This document shows, piece after piece, positions 24,734-33,077 of a stretch of DNA of 64,000 nt. Source of the stretch: Lacipirellula parvula (GTDB lineage Bacteria > Planctomycetota > Planctomycetia > Pirellulales > Lacipirellulaceae); NCBI RefSeq assembly GCF_009177095.1, contig NZ_AP021861.1:2524501-2588500 (forward strand). Direction: 5' to 3'. Under the pieces are notes generated by a model. The model was not told the origin of the DNA, searched no databases, and saw only the letters and a program-made list of their open reading frames with translations. Position 1 is the first letter of the stretch, and every line of letters begins with the position of its first letter. A program made the position numbers and the translations under genes.

Positions 24734-27262
24734 TTAACTCTTCACAATCCGCCAGCAGCGGTGGATTCGTTTATTACGAAAATCTTCCGGCACTGTCTTA
24801 TTCGAAATCTCGCGGACCGCGGCGCCGCGCAGCGCTTGCTCGTCGAATTTGAACTTCCGCGAGTTCGTCGAGAAGTACATCACGCCGCTCGGCGTCATGC
24901 AGCGCAGCACTTCGTTGAGCAGCCACTCGTAATCTTGCTGCACGTCCCAGTCGTCCTCGACCCGCTTGCTGTTCGAGAACGTCGGCGGATCGACGACCGC
25001 CAGATCGAACTGCGGCCGGCCGCCCAGCGACGCGACGAACTCGCGGCTGTCGTCGCGAACGAGCCGATGCTGCGGCCCGTGGAGGCCGTTGAGTTCCAGG
25101 TTCCGTTCAGCCCATTCAAGGTACACCGGCGACAGATCGACGGTGGTCGTTTCGCTCGCCCCGCCCGCCGCGGCGTACGCGGTGAACGAACCGGTGTAAG
25201 CGAACAAATTGAGGAACCGCTTGCCGGCCGCCGCGTCGCGAACTATGCCGCGGGTGACGCGGTGATCGAGGAACAGGCCCGTATCGAGGTAGTCCGACAG
25301 GTTTACTTCGAACTTGAGCCCCCCTTCGTTCACGACTCTCACGACCTGCGCATCATCGAACCGCTCGTACTGCTCCGTGCCGCGCTGCCGTTGACGTCGC
25401 TTGACGAAGACGAGATCCTCCGGCGTTTCGAGCGCCTCGGCCGCGGTGCGCACCATATGGTCGAGCCAGTCGGCATGCTCCGCCGCGGTCCGCTCGTGGG
25501 GGCGATCGAACTCGGCGATGTGGAGCGCGTCTTCGTAGCGATCGACGACGAGCGGAATCTCGGGGATGTCGCGCTCGTAGATGCGATAGCAAGTGATGCC
25601 GCGCTTCGTCGGCCAGCGGCGCAAGTGGCGGGCGAGCTTCTTTAGGCGGTTACCAAAGTCGGCGGCTTGGCGTTCGGCGTCGGCGTGTAGGCCGCCGAAG
25701 GCGGGGCGCTGCACCGGGCGCGGCGTGCGTGGTTGCTGCGGAACATTGCTTACGTTGGACTCGTGCGAGCCTGAATCTGCACTGAATTCCGCCGCCGAGC
25801 TCACCTCCCAACTTGCCCCCGTTTGGTCCCCCTCCCCTTGAGGGGGAGGGGATAGGGGAGGGGTGATTGAAGTGGCAGACGACTCCGCCACTTCAGCCCC
25901 CCTCCCCAGCACTCCCCTCGAGGGGGAGGGAGCCGGAGCATTCTTGAGAGTTGAATCTGACGAATCAGGTGGAGCTTGTGACGAGGGACGCTCAACAGGG
26001 TCGGGGACCTTTTGCCACTCGCGACTCTCTTCTGAATTGGCGCTCTCCAGTGGCAAAAGGTCCCCGACCCCTTCGCCGCTTCCCACGCCATTATCGCCGC
26101 TAGTCTTAGCAACCCCATCCTTCCGCCGCGGCGGCTTCGGCCCAAAGAACTGAAACAAATTGCACTGCAGCCGCCCGTTGTACAGCTTCCGCCGCTTGTC
26201 AGACTGCTGCCCGACGAGCCGTTCAAAGTCAGGATGCGCCGTCAGAATAAAATGCGACCAAGTCTTTAATCGCCGCAGCACGTTCGGAATCGAACGATAC
26301 AGCTCTTCGATCTCCGCCTCTTCGCCCATCCGCACGCCGTAGGGCGGGTTCGTGATCACGCAACCATAGTTGCGGCTGCTGGTGAGCTCATCGAACGTAT
26401 GCTGCTGGAAGTGAACATCGTCGGCCACGCCCGCGAGTCCCGCATGGTAGCGAGCAAGTTTCAGTGACTCGCCATCGGCGTCGCAGCCAATGATCCGCAG
26501 CGGCAGCGCGGGCAGCGCGAGATCGTCCGCTTCCTCGCGGGCCGCTTGCCAGGCCGCGGCCGGAATTTGCTCCCAAGTCTCCGCGGCGAACGCCCGCTTC
26601 CGTCCCGGCGCGAGCCGCCGCCCGATCATCGCAGCTTCAATCGCAATCGTCCCCGTGCCGCAGAAGGGATCGACGAGTTGACGCTCCGGCTTCCAAAAGC
26701 TGAGCTGCACCATCGCCGCCGCCAGCGTCTCGCGCAATTGGGCCGCCGCGGCGAGCGTGCGGTAACCGCGGCGATGAAGACCGTGGCCCGACGTGTCGAG
26801 ATCGATCGTCGCGAGATCGTTGACCAGCGACACTTCGACGGCGATCGGCGCGCCAGTTTCCGGAAGTTCCACGCCTGGCCGCGCGGCGAGCAGCCGCTCG
26901 ACGATCGCCTTCTTCACCGAACGCTGAATCGCCGGCACGCTCGAAAGTTGCGACTTGACCGATCGCCCGCCAACCGGGATCGCCGCGTCGGCGGCAATCC
27001 ACTCTTCCCACGGGAAGTCGCGCGTCGTATCGAATAAGGCGTCAAAGTCGGCCGCCTGAAACGACGCGAGCTCCACCAGCACGCGGTCGGCCGAGCGGAG
27101 CCACATGTTCGCCCGGCAGAGCGCCGACGCATCGCCGCTGAACGCGATTCGCCCGGGCCGGGCGACCTTCGCGGCGTAACCGAGATCGCTCAGTTCGCGG
27201 ACGACGACCGCCTCCAAACCGAAGGCGGAAGTGGCGATCAAATTGAGCGAAGCGGCAGGCAT
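24734..27262 (-). CDS. rlmL: Bifunctional 23S rRNA methyltransferase RlmKL with repeat-derived linker
   Basis: 842 residues from ATG 27262 (MPAASLNLIATSAFGLEAVV), where the family begins. An ATG at 27337 would add 25 residues. The THUMP region covers about 50-160. The RlmL half (N2-methyl-G2445) has DPFCGTGTIAIEAA near 215 and TNPPYG near 303. The RlmK half (m7G2069) has LNLFAYTGSFTAYAA near 685 and VVDPPTFSNSK near 757. E. coli RlmKL is about 700 residues. The excess is a low-complexity linker, about 385-510 (Ser/Pro/Glu/Gly-rich), encoded by two palindromic elements (25827-25931, 25998-26070) that keep the frame open. The product methylates two bases near the peptidyl transferase region during 50S assembly. 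Confidence 0.92.
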   Translation of the reverse strand: MPAASLNLIATSAFGLEAVVVRELSDLGYAAKVARPGRIAFSGDASALCRANMWLRSADRVLVELASFQAADFDALFDTTRDFPWEEWIAADAAIPVGGRSVKSQLSSVPAIQRSVKKAIVERLLAARPGVELPETGAPIAVEVSLVNDLATIDLDTSGHGLHRRGYRTLAAAAQLRETLAAAMVQLSFWKPERQLVDPFCGTGTIAIEAAMIGRRLAPGRKRAFAAETWEQIPAAAWQAAREEADDLALPALPLRIIGCDADGESLKLARYHAGLAGVADDVHFQQHTFDELTSSRNYGCVITNPPYGVRMGEEAEIEELYRSIPNVLRRLKTWSHFILTAHPDFERLVGQQSDKRRKLYNGRLQCNLFQFFGPKPPRRKDGVAKTSGDNGVGSGEGVGDLLPLESANSEESREWQKVPDPVERPSSQAPPDSSDSTLKNAPAPSPSRGVLGRGAEVAESSATSITPPLSPPPQGEGDQTGASWEVSSAAEFSADSGSHESNVSNVPQQPRTPRPVQRPAFGGLHADAERQAADFGNRLKKLARHLRRWPTKRGITCYRIYERDIPEIPLVVDRYEDALHIAEFDRPHERTAAEHADWLDHMVRTAAEALETPEDLVFVKRRQRQRGTEQYERFDDAQVVRVVNEGGLKFEVNLSDYLDTGLFLDHRVTRGIVRDAAAGKRFLNLFAYTGSFTAYAAAGGASETTTVDLSPVYLEWAERNLELNGLHGPQHRLVRDDSREFVASLGGRPQFDLAVVDPPTFSNSKRVEDDWDVQQDYEWLLNEVLRCMTPSGVMYFSTNSRKFKFDEQALRGAAVREISNKTVPEDFRNKRIHRCWRIVKS
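25827..25931. repeat. Palindromic element inside rlmKL, CCCCTCCCC type
   Basis: Hairpin CCCCTCCCC-TTGA-GGGGGAGGGG at its left end and CTCCCCTCGAGGGGGAGGG at its right end. Nested arms GGGGTGATTGAAGTGGC / GCCACTTCAGCCCC lie between. It falls entirely within the linker of rlmKL and is free of stops in the coding frame. Confidence 0.85.
25998..26070. repeat. Twin-hairpin element inside rlmKL
   Basis: Arms 25998-26019 and 26049-26070 are a perfect 22-bp inverted repeat. Each outer end is itself a hairpin (GGTC-GGG-GACC and GGTC-CCC-GACC), the same design as the intergenic twin-hairpin elements. The spacer is 29 bases. Translated in frame in rlmKL. Confidence 0.9.
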
Positions 27263-27363
27263 GGCGAGCGGGCGGCGGGGTGCAATCGGTAGCGGAACTC
27301 CCTCAGCGGGCCGTCCGAGTCGAAGCGAATCTTCCACCTTAGAGCAGCGGCCACCTGCTTTCT

Positions 27364-27585
27364 ATGGGACAGGGCCGCGGCCGCCCCAAACGGATTGAAG
27401 TGTGGCTGAAAACCGTGTTGCTTTCGGCCACCGGCGCCGCTCTACTGTATATGTGTTTAGTGGTTCAGTCGCGTTCGAACCCCGACGCCGCGGAAAGCGT
27501 TCCCGCCGGCGTCAATCACCATGCGCCGTCCACCAGGCGAAAAAGCCGCGACCGGTGGTCGCGGTCCCCGCGATTGGCCGCATAA
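27364..27585 (+). CDS. Doubtful small ORF with one membrane helix
   Basis: 73 codons in the 390-base gap between rlmKL and the zinc-finger gene. The first half is basic then hydrophobic (IEVWLKTVLLSATGAALLYMCLVV), as in a small membrane protein. The second half is charged and overlaps a minus-strand terminator hairpin at 27540-27564. No ribosome-binding site is visible. Probably not a gene, listed because nothing else explains the stretch. Confidence 0.2.
   Translation: MGQGRGRPKRIEVWLKTVLLSATGAALLYMCLVVQSRSNPDAAESVPAGVNHHAPSTRRKSRDRWSRSPRLAA
27540..27564 (-). terminator. Intrinsic terminator of the zinc-finger gene
   Basis: On the minus strand, stem CCGCGACC-ACC-GGTCGCGG (27546-27564) is followed by CTTTTTCG. 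It lies about 90 bases after the stop at 27654. Confidence 0.7.
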
Positions 27586-27653
27586 CCACAAACCACAAAA
27601 CAACTTACGCTTAATGTCGCCAAAAATGCAAAACGCGACACAACACGACATAA

Positions 27654-28124
27654 CTACAGCCGGCACGAGGGCGAGCCGGTGCAGAACAGCTTGTACCGAG
27701 TCGGCCCGCCGCCGCGGCTGACGCGGATTTCGAGCAAGGCGCCGCATTTGGGACAGTAATCAGGTTCGACAAACGACCGACCGCGGTCGGCCGCATCCTG
27801 GCAACCGACACAGCGCCGGGCATCAGGTTTGAACTCGAGCCGCTCCGGCGGAATCGGCTCGCGACAAATCTCGCAGATGACGACCTGCTCCCACTCGTCG
27901 CCGTCGGATTGGTCCGGATCGATCGTCAGCTTTAATTTTGGCTTCTTGCAGCGATCACAGGGGAGGGCGTGCCCATCCTGGGCGAGCACCTCGCGCACAA
28001 TCTCCTCCGGCGGATCGGTCGCCCGACGAAAGTGCCCCAGCGGCCGCAACCGACGAACAACCTCCGCCTCACCGCAAAGGGTCCACCAACCGCAATCCTG
28101 GCATTCAAGCTGAACAGATAACAT
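27654..28124 (-). CDS. Double zinc-ribbon protein (DksA/TraR-like finger), function unknown
   Basis: 156 residues, rich in paired cysteines. N-terminal CQDCGWWTLC, then LPCDRCKKPKLKL near residue 55. A DksA/TraR-type C4 finger follows, CEICREPIPPERLEFKPDA-RRC-x2-C (about 83-108), with CPKCG near 124 and a final C near 147-153 resembling the topoisomerase-type zinc ribbon. The coiled coil of true DksA is absent, so it is not a standard RNA-polymerase secondary-channel factor. Probably a small regulatory or nucleic-acid-binding zinc protein. Followed by its own terminator. Confidence 0.75.
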   Translation of the reverse strand: MLSVQLECQDCGWWTLCGEAEVVRRLRPLGHFRRATDPPEEIVREVLAQDGHALPCDRCKKPKLKLTIDPDQSDGDEWEQVVICEICREPIPPERLEFKPDARRCVGCQDAADRGRSFVEPDYCPKCGALLEIRVSRGGGPTRYKLFCTGSPSCRL

Positions 28125-28147
28125 CGCTGCACTTCAGGGAGGTAGCA

Positions 28148-28320
28148 AACCACGACGACACAACGGACACGACGAAAACCGACAAGCGATCGCTGCCCGT
28201 CATTGTATTTCCTTTGCGCCTCTGCGCCTTTGCGTGAGATCTTGAAAAAGAAGCGTCTCACGCAAAGGCGCGAAGAGGAGACGGAATGCTTGCATGCATT
28301 CCGTCGTGCCGTCGTGGTTC
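28148..28320. repeat. Nested palindrome, CCACGACG outer and GCGCCTTTGCG inner arms
   Basis: Outer arms: ACCACGACGACACAACGG (28149 on) with CCGTCGTGCCGTCGTGGTT (to 28319). Inner arms: GCGCCTTTGCGTGAGA (28224-28239) with TCTCACGCAAAGGCGC (28255-28270), a perfect 16-bp stem. It ends nine bases before the purU stop. Confidence 0.85.
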
Positions 28321-28328
28321 AATTCAAA

Positions 28329-29183
28329 CTACTTGAGGGCGACAACGCGGTTGAAGTGCAGCGCCACCTCGCCGTCGACGACGCGGCGGACGCCTTCGAC
28401 GAGGCAGGCGGGTTCATTTTGCTGTTCGCCGCGGCGGATGATTTCGTCGCGCGGCGTCCCGGGGGCGACGGTGAAGGTCGTTTGGTTGACGATTTGATTA
28501 CCGGCGTCGAGCTCCGGCACGATGAAGTGGCAAGTGGCCCCATAGGTAAGCATCCGCGCGGCGTGGGCGTCGTGGTAAGGACGCATGCCGGGGAACGAAG
28601 GGAGCAAACCGTGGTGGAGGTTGATGATCCGACCGCCGGCGTATTTCCAGCAGCTCGACGGCGGCAGGATCCGCATGTAACGGGCGAGAATGATGTAATC
28701 GACGCCCAGTTCGTCGCAGATGTCGATCAACCGATCGTCGTCAACCGAGCCGTCGGCGTCGCCGATGTAATGCCACGGAACGTTGAACTCGTCGGCGAGG
28801 CCGCGGCAAACTTGGCGGTTGCTGATGATCGCCGCGGCGTCGGCGTTGATCGTCCCGTCGGCGATGGCGGTGAGGACGGCGCGGGGCGTTTCGGTGCGGA
28901 GCGTGCAACAAATCGCCAGTCGCGGTCGGCGGCCCGGTTCGCGGGGAACCCAAGTGCGAATCGACAGGCCGGTTCGTTCGCTGATCTCGGCGACCGATTG
29001 CCGCAGCGTCGCGTCGTGAGCCGGATCAAGCTCGACCCGCGTCAGCATCGAAAAGACTGACGCTTCGTCGTGGTCGTACATCTGGATCTCGGCGATGTTG
29101 CCGCCGAGTTGCGTCACGCAATGGACGATCGGATCGGCAAGCCCGCGATGATCAGGCCCAACGGCAGTAATAACGTATTGCAT
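28329..29183 (-). CDS. purU: Formyltetrahydrofolate deformylase
   Basis: 284 residues from ATG 29183 (MQYVITAVGPDHRGLADPIV). The longer open frame upstream translates a repeat and is rejected. N-terminal ACT domain (1-80), then a formyltransferase fold with INLHHGLLPSFPGMRPYHDA (the Asn/His catalytic region, about 205-225) and GATCHFIVPELDAG (catalytic Asp, about 232-245). It hydrolyses 10-formyl-THF to formate and THF, balancing one-carbon pools and supplying formate for purine synthesis. It is divergent from the AAA ATPase across a 229-base gap that contains a GCGGGC hairpin repeat (29203-29219). Confidence 0.93.
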   Translation of the reverse strand: MQYVITAVGPDHRGLADPIVHCVTQLGGNIAEIQMYDHDEASVFSMLTRVELDPAHDATLRQSVAEISERTGLSIRTWVPREPGRRPRLAICCTLRTETPRAVLTAIADGTINADAAAIISNRQVCRGLADEFNVPWHYIGDADGSVDDDRLIDICDELGVDYIILARYMRILPPSSCWKYAGGRIINLHHGLLPSFPGMRPYHDAHAARMLTYGATCHFIVPELDAGNQIVNQTTFTVAPGTPRDEIIRRGEQQNEPACLVEGVRRVVDGEVALHFNRVVALK

Positions 29184-29199
29184 AACGCGAAACTCAGCA

Positions 29200-29226
29200 G
29201 CCGCGGGCGGGCGGCCCGCCGGAGCG
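29200..29226. repeat. Short GCGGGC hairpin repeat
   Basis: CAGCC-GCGGGC-GGGCG-GCCCGC-CGGAGC in the gap between the divergent purU and AAA ATPase genes. Same flanks as the hairpins at 5166, 31140, 48946 and 59070. Confidence 0.75.
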
Positions 29227-29412
29227 ACACAGTTGGGTTTTGAACGACGAATGAGCCGAAGCTTCGCGCCAGTCGTACGGGTTGTACCGACAGCGCCTGC
29301 CGCGGCCAATCGCAACCGGCGCGGGGTAAGTCTACGACGTAAGATAGCTTGCGCCGACGTCGCGCACTTACGAATCACCTTTTCTACCGCTCCCCAGGCA
29401 GTTGCGCCTACG

Positions 29413-30945
29413 ATGAGCAGCACCGACTCACCTGTTTCCGCACCGAATCGTCCGGCATCTGCCGGCGCGTCGAACGATTTAGAGTCGATGCTTGCGCGGA
29501 TTCACCAGCTCGCGGAGAGTACGCGCACCGAGGGACAGGCCGCGGTCGCTGCTCCCGTCGCCGCGCCGCCGCGCGAAGTCTCAGGCACGAACACAACGAT
29601 GATCGATCCGCCCACGCTGGCCGCGGCGCGGTCGATCCGCACGACGCCCCCGCCGGCGTCGCGCAATGCCGAGGCCGAAGACGCCGAACCGTGGCGGCCG
29701 CTCGAGCCCCAGTCGCTTAAAGCGGCCGGCGTCAGTGAAAGCCAACTCGAACATCTCGCACTCAAGTGCCTCGCCGCCTGCGGCGAAATGAGCGGTCGCG
29801 CGCTTTCCGATCAACACGCGATTCCGTTCCGCTTGCTCGCGCCAGTGTTGCAGGAGATGAAGCTCGGTCAGCTGGTCGCGTTCCGCGGCTCGGCGCCGAT
29901 GAACGACTTCGTTTATCAGCTCACCGACATGGGGCGGGACCGCGCGAAGAAGCTTTCCGAACTTTGTAGCTACTTCGGCGCCGCGCCGGTGCCACTCGCC
30001 ACTTATTGCGATAGCGTTAAAGAGCAAAGTCTGACGAAGCAGCACCCGACGCAGAGCGACCTGGAAAAGGCGTTCGCCGATCTGCTCATCAACAAAAACA
30101 TGCTCAAGCGGCTCGGGCCAGCGGTGAATTCGGGCCGCGGGTTGTTCTTGTTCGGTGCGCCGGGTAACGGCAAAACGAGCATCGCCGAGCGGGTCACGGC
30201 GGCGTTCGGCGATTGCATTTGGATTCCGCGGGCGATTAGCGTCGACGGCGAAATCATGCGCGTCTTCGACCCAGGCTTGCACACCGAAGCGCCGCTCAAC
30301 GAGCCGACCGGCCCGCTGCAGATGAAGCCGATCGACCTCCGCTGGGTGCGAATCAAACGGCCAACGATCGTCGTCGGCGGTGAACTCACGATGGACGCGC
30401 TCGAAGTCCAATCGAGTGCCGGCGTCAACGTGAGCGAAGCGCCGATCCAGATGAAGAGCAACTGCGGCACCCTCGTCATCGACGACTTCGGCCGGCAGCG
30501 GATGACGACCGATCAGTTGCTCAATCGCTGGATCGTGCCGCTCGAAAAACGGTACGACTTTTTGCAGATGAACAACGGCAAGAAGATTCAGGTGCCGTTT
30601 GATCAGCTGATTATTTTCTCGACGAACCTCGAGCCGAAGCAACTCGTCGACGATGCGTTCCTGCGGCGTATTCCGTACAAGATCGAAGTGCTCGATCCGT
30701 CGGAGGAAGAGTTTCGCGCGTTGTTCCAGATCATGGCGCCGAAGCTGGGGATTCGCTTCGAGCAATCGGCGCTCGACCATTTGGTCAACAACCACTACAA
30801 GGCGATCCACCGCCCGTTCCGCTGCTGCCAGCCGCGCGACTTGCTGCTGCAGATCGTTAATTATTGCCACTACATCAGCAAACCGCCGGAGATGACGGTG
30901 GAGTATTTCGATTACGCAGTGGCGAATTACTTTGCGATTATGTAG
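29413..30945 (+). CDS. AAA ATPase with N-terminal winged-helix-like region, function unknown
   Basis: 510 residues from ATG 29413 (MSSTDSPVSAPN). Residues 1-100 are Ala/Pro/Thr-rich and disordered, with a short helix (LESMLARIHQLAEST). Residues 105-200 look like a winged-helix or zeta-type domain (LEHLALKCLAACGEMSGRAL, FRLLAPVLQEMKLGQLVAFRG). The ATPase has Walker A FLFGAPGNGKTS near 247, Walker B LVIDDFGRQ near 355 and a sensor LIIFSTNLEP near 397, then a helical lid (FRCCQPRDLLLQIVNYCHYI). Similar stand-alone ATPases are common in planctomycetes. No neighbour gives a client. Confidence 0.85.
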   Translation: MSSTDSPVSAPNRPASAGASNDLESMLARIHQLAESTRTEGQAAVAAPVAAPPREVSGTNTTMIDPPTLAAARSIRTTPPPASRNAEAEDAEPWRPLEPQSLKAAGVSESQLEHLALKCLAACGEMSGRALSDQHAIPFRLLAPVLQEMKLGQLVAFRGSAPMNDFVYQLTDMGRDRAKKLSELCSYFGAAPVPLATYCDSVKEQSLTKQHPTQSDLEKAFADLLINKNMLKRLGPAVNSGRGLFLFGAPGNGKTSIAERVTAAFGDCIWIPRAISVDGEIMRVFDPGLHTEAPLNEPTGPLQMKPIDLRWVRIKRPTIVVGGELTMDALEVQSSAGVNVSEAPIQMKSNCGTLVIDDFGRQRMTTDQLLNRWIVPLEKRYDFLQMNNGKKIQVPFDQLIIFSTNLEPKQLVDDAFLRRIPYKIEVLDPSEEEFRALFQIMAPKLGIRFEQSALDHLVNNHYKAIHRPFRCCQPRDLLLQIVNYCHYISKPPEMTVEYFDYAVANYFAIM

Positions 30946-30978
30946 GCGGTGGTGCTGCGACGATTAGGGAGCATAAGA

Positions 30979-31130
30979 TTAACCACGAAGGCACGAAGAC
31001 CACTAAGAAACACGAAGTAATTTGAGAGAAGGGTAGGTAGGAAATGGGGTGGGCCGCCCTGTCCAAATCACTTTCCCCTTTCTTCCTTGGTGCGTCTTAG
31101 CGCCCCTTTGCGTCTTAGTGGTTCGTCTTA
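30979..31130. repeat. Imperfect long palindrome, CCACGAAGGCACGAAG type
   Basis: TTAACCACGAAGGCACGAAG with ACCACTAAGAAACACGAAG (30979-31016) pairs imperfectly with CTTGGTGCGTCTTAGCG and TTTGCGTCTTAGTGGTTCG (31086-31125). Lies between convergent genes. Confidence 0.75.
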
Positions 31131-31135
31131 TGAGT

Positions 31136-31482
31136 GCCGCTCCGGCGGGTCGTTGACCCGCGACTGCGAACGCTGAAAGCGTTCAAGCTTCCAGCCCAGG
31201 GTTCGACGCGCAGCGGCGTACCCTGGGATTTTTGGATCGCGGTTGATCACAACCCTGAAAGGGTTGCGTCGGCCGTTTGGCTAGCGAGCTGATTCAACCC
31301 TTTCAGGGTTGGTGCGGCGAACTGGCTAGTCGACCCGGGGGAGATTGCTTGCGCAATCAACCCCGGGCTGGATGATGCAACGCCGTTGGCGTTGAGGAGC
31401 GGAGGCAAGCACAAGCGAGAGGGTTTGCGCTCTCATTGCCGCTTGCGGGGACGCTCCGGCTGGTCGTTGCCCGGCGGCTACT
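31136..31482. repeat. Composite repeat block with at least four hairpin types
   Basis: Fills 345 bases with no credible gene. In order: GCGGGTC-GTT-GACCCGC hairpin (31145-31161); CGCTGAAAGCG; CCCAGGGTTCGACGC with GCGGCGTACCCTGGG; a twin-hairpin pair AACCCTGAAAGGGTT (31251-31265) and AACCCTTTCAGGGTT (31296-31310); CCCGGGGGAGATTGCTTGCG with CAATCAACCCCGGG (about 31334-31367); AACGCCGTTGGCGTT; and a degenerate GCTCCGGCTGG-CCGGCGGCTACTAG copy whose end contains the stop codon of the dCTP deaminase gene. Confidence 0.8.
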
Positions 31483-32053
31483 AGAGAATTAGCTCGGCGT
31501 CGAAATTTAACGGAAGCTGCGGGTCGGCGCCGTTCTTTGACGCGAATTCTTGGAACAGCATGCTCGGTTGGATGTCGTGGTTGTGCTGGTACTTGCTCGC
31601 GTACTCGGCGTAGGCGCCGGTGATCTCGTGGTAGAAGATCTGGCAGATCGGCACGCCCGGGTAGATGCGGATCGGCTGTACGGCGAAAATCTCCAGCGTC
31701 CAGTAGCCGCAGAAGCCGACGTCGCCGAAGCCGGCGGTCACGTGTACGAACAGTCCCAGCCGGCCGATCGATGAACGGCCTTCGATCTGCGGCACGAGGT
31801 TGTGCGTTTCGGTCCGCTCGACGGTCCGGCCCAGATAGAGCTGGTTCGGGCTGAGGACCAATCCTTCGGGCGGGATTTGCACGCGGCGGACGCGGTTCGC
31901 CTTGGCCATGTCGAGGATCACTTCCTCGTAGACCATCAGCTCGTCGTGGAGCGTGAGGTTGTAGCTGTTAGGGTTGAGCGCCGCCGGATTGTACGGTTCG
32001 ATCTTCACGTCGCCGCCGAGGCGAGCAGCGATTTCTTGACCGGAAAGAATCAT
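31481..32053 (-). CDS. dcd: dCTP deaminase
   Basis: 190 residues from ATG 32053 (MILSGQEIAARLGGDVKIEP), with GGAG seven bases upstream. An upstream extension to 32131 overlaps nth and is rejected. Trimeric dUTPase/dCTP-deaminase fold: LNPNSYNLTLHDELMVYE, PNQLYLGRTVERTETHNLVP, then EGRSSIGRLGLFVHVTAGFG and GFCGYWTLEI with the catalytic Glu, and IYPGVPICQIFYHEI. It makes dUMP precursor from dCTP. The HVTAGFGD loop is closer to the bifunctional deaminase/dUTPase type than to E. coli Dcd, so dUMP could be the direct product. Cotranscribed with nth (20-base gap). Confidence 0.92.
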   Translation of the reverse strand: MILSGQEIAARLGGDVKIEPYNPAALNPNSYNLTLHDELMVYEEVILDMAKANRVRRVQIPPEGLVLSPNQLYLGRTVERTETHNLVPQIEGRSSIGRLGLFVHVTAGFGDVGFCGYWTLEIFAVQPIRIYPGVPICQIFYHEITGAYAEYASKYQHNHDIQPSMLFQEFASKNGADPQLPLNFDAELIL

Positions 32054-32073
32054 GGAACGCTCCGTCGGAGGAA

Positions 32074-32784
32074 TCAGGCGGCGGGGAGGCCAATGCGCGG
32101 GCAGAATTTCAGCATCGTGCACTCGTCGCATTTTGGCTTACGGGCGATGCAAACTCGCCGGCCGTGTGCGATGAGGCGGTGTGAAAAGTCGATCCATTCC
32201 GTTTGCGGAATGATCGCCATCAGATCGGCTTCGACTTTTACCGGGTCGTCGTTCGCGGTGAGGCCGAGTCGGCGGCTCAGGCGGCCGACGTGGGTGTCGA
32301 CGACGACGCCGGTCGCTTGGCCGAACGCCACGCCGAGCACGACGTTGGCCGTCTTGCGGCCGACGCCGGCGAGAGCGACGAGTTCGTTGAGCGTTTCGGG
32401 AACCTCGCCGCCATGGTCGTCGACGATGGCCGTGGATGCGGCCTTAATGTTCTTCGCTTTGTTGCGAAAGAAGCCGGTGCTCTGGATGGCCTTCTCAATC
32501 CCAGCGAGTGGCGCCGCGGCGAAGGCGGCGGGATCGGGGTACTTAGCGAACAGCGCGGGGGTAACGATGTTCACCCGGGCGTCGGTGCATTGAGCTGAGA
32601 GGATGGTCGCGACCAGCAACTCGAAGGGCGAGTTGTGGACGAGGGCGCACTCGACTTCGGGATATTCCTTATTGAGGGCCCGGACGACCTGTCCCGCGCG
32701 GCGTTTGACCTCGGCGTGGCTGCCGATGGCGGCGGGCGGCTTCTTGGCCGCGGGAGGGCTGCCAGCAGGCTTCCGACCAGTCAT
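32074..32784 (-). CDS. nth: Endonuclease III (DNA glycosylase/AP lyase)
   Basis: 236 residues from ATG 32784. The N-terminus is a Lys/Pro/Ala-rich tail (1-25), then the family core begins ([19 protein letters not shown]). The helix-hairpin-helix [14 protein letters not shown] carries the catalytic Lys, and [13 protein letters not shown] the catalytic Asp. The [4Fe-4S] motif is C-x6-C-x2-C-x5-C ([17 protein letters not shown]) near the C-terminus. It removes oxidised pyrimidines and cleaves AP sites. Grouped with dcd, a nucleotide-pool enzyme that also keeps uracil and damaged bases out of DNA. Confidence 0.95.
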   Translation of the reverse strand: MTGRKPAGSPPAAKKPPAAIGSHAEVKRRAGQVVRALNKEYPEVECALVHNSPFELLVATILSAQCTDARVNIVTPALFAKYPDPAAFAAAPLAGIEKAIQSTGFFRNKAKNIKAASTAIVDDHGGEVPETLNELVALAGVGRKTANVVLGVAFGQATGVVVDTHVGRLSRRLGLTANDDPVKVEADLMAIIPQTEWIDFSHRLIAHGRRVCIARKPKCDECTMLKFCPRIGLPAA

Positions 32785-33077
32785 ATTTCGCCTGCCATGG
32801 TGAGTTGAGACCGGCCCGGGCCGCCTCCGGGAGAGTGTTCCCACGGCCTCAGAGGGGCCGATTCTCCCGTCAGTCGACCAATTGTGAGGGCGGCGCCGAT
32901 AGTGTCAACCCGCTCGAACGGCGGCCGCAAAAGCGGGGTACTGGGGCCGCCTTGTCGTTTCTGGCCCGCCGTGGGCGCCACGTCTATAATCCACCAGCGA
33001 TTCACCCGAACGGATCGTTCCCCGACCCTGGCCGCCTGTGCCGACACGTCAGCCGCGCCGCCCGGAGCCACCGCACA

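Noticed and set aside
31136-31482. CRISPR-like array
   Set aside because: Repeats are of different sequences and palindromic, spacing is irregular and there are no cas genes.
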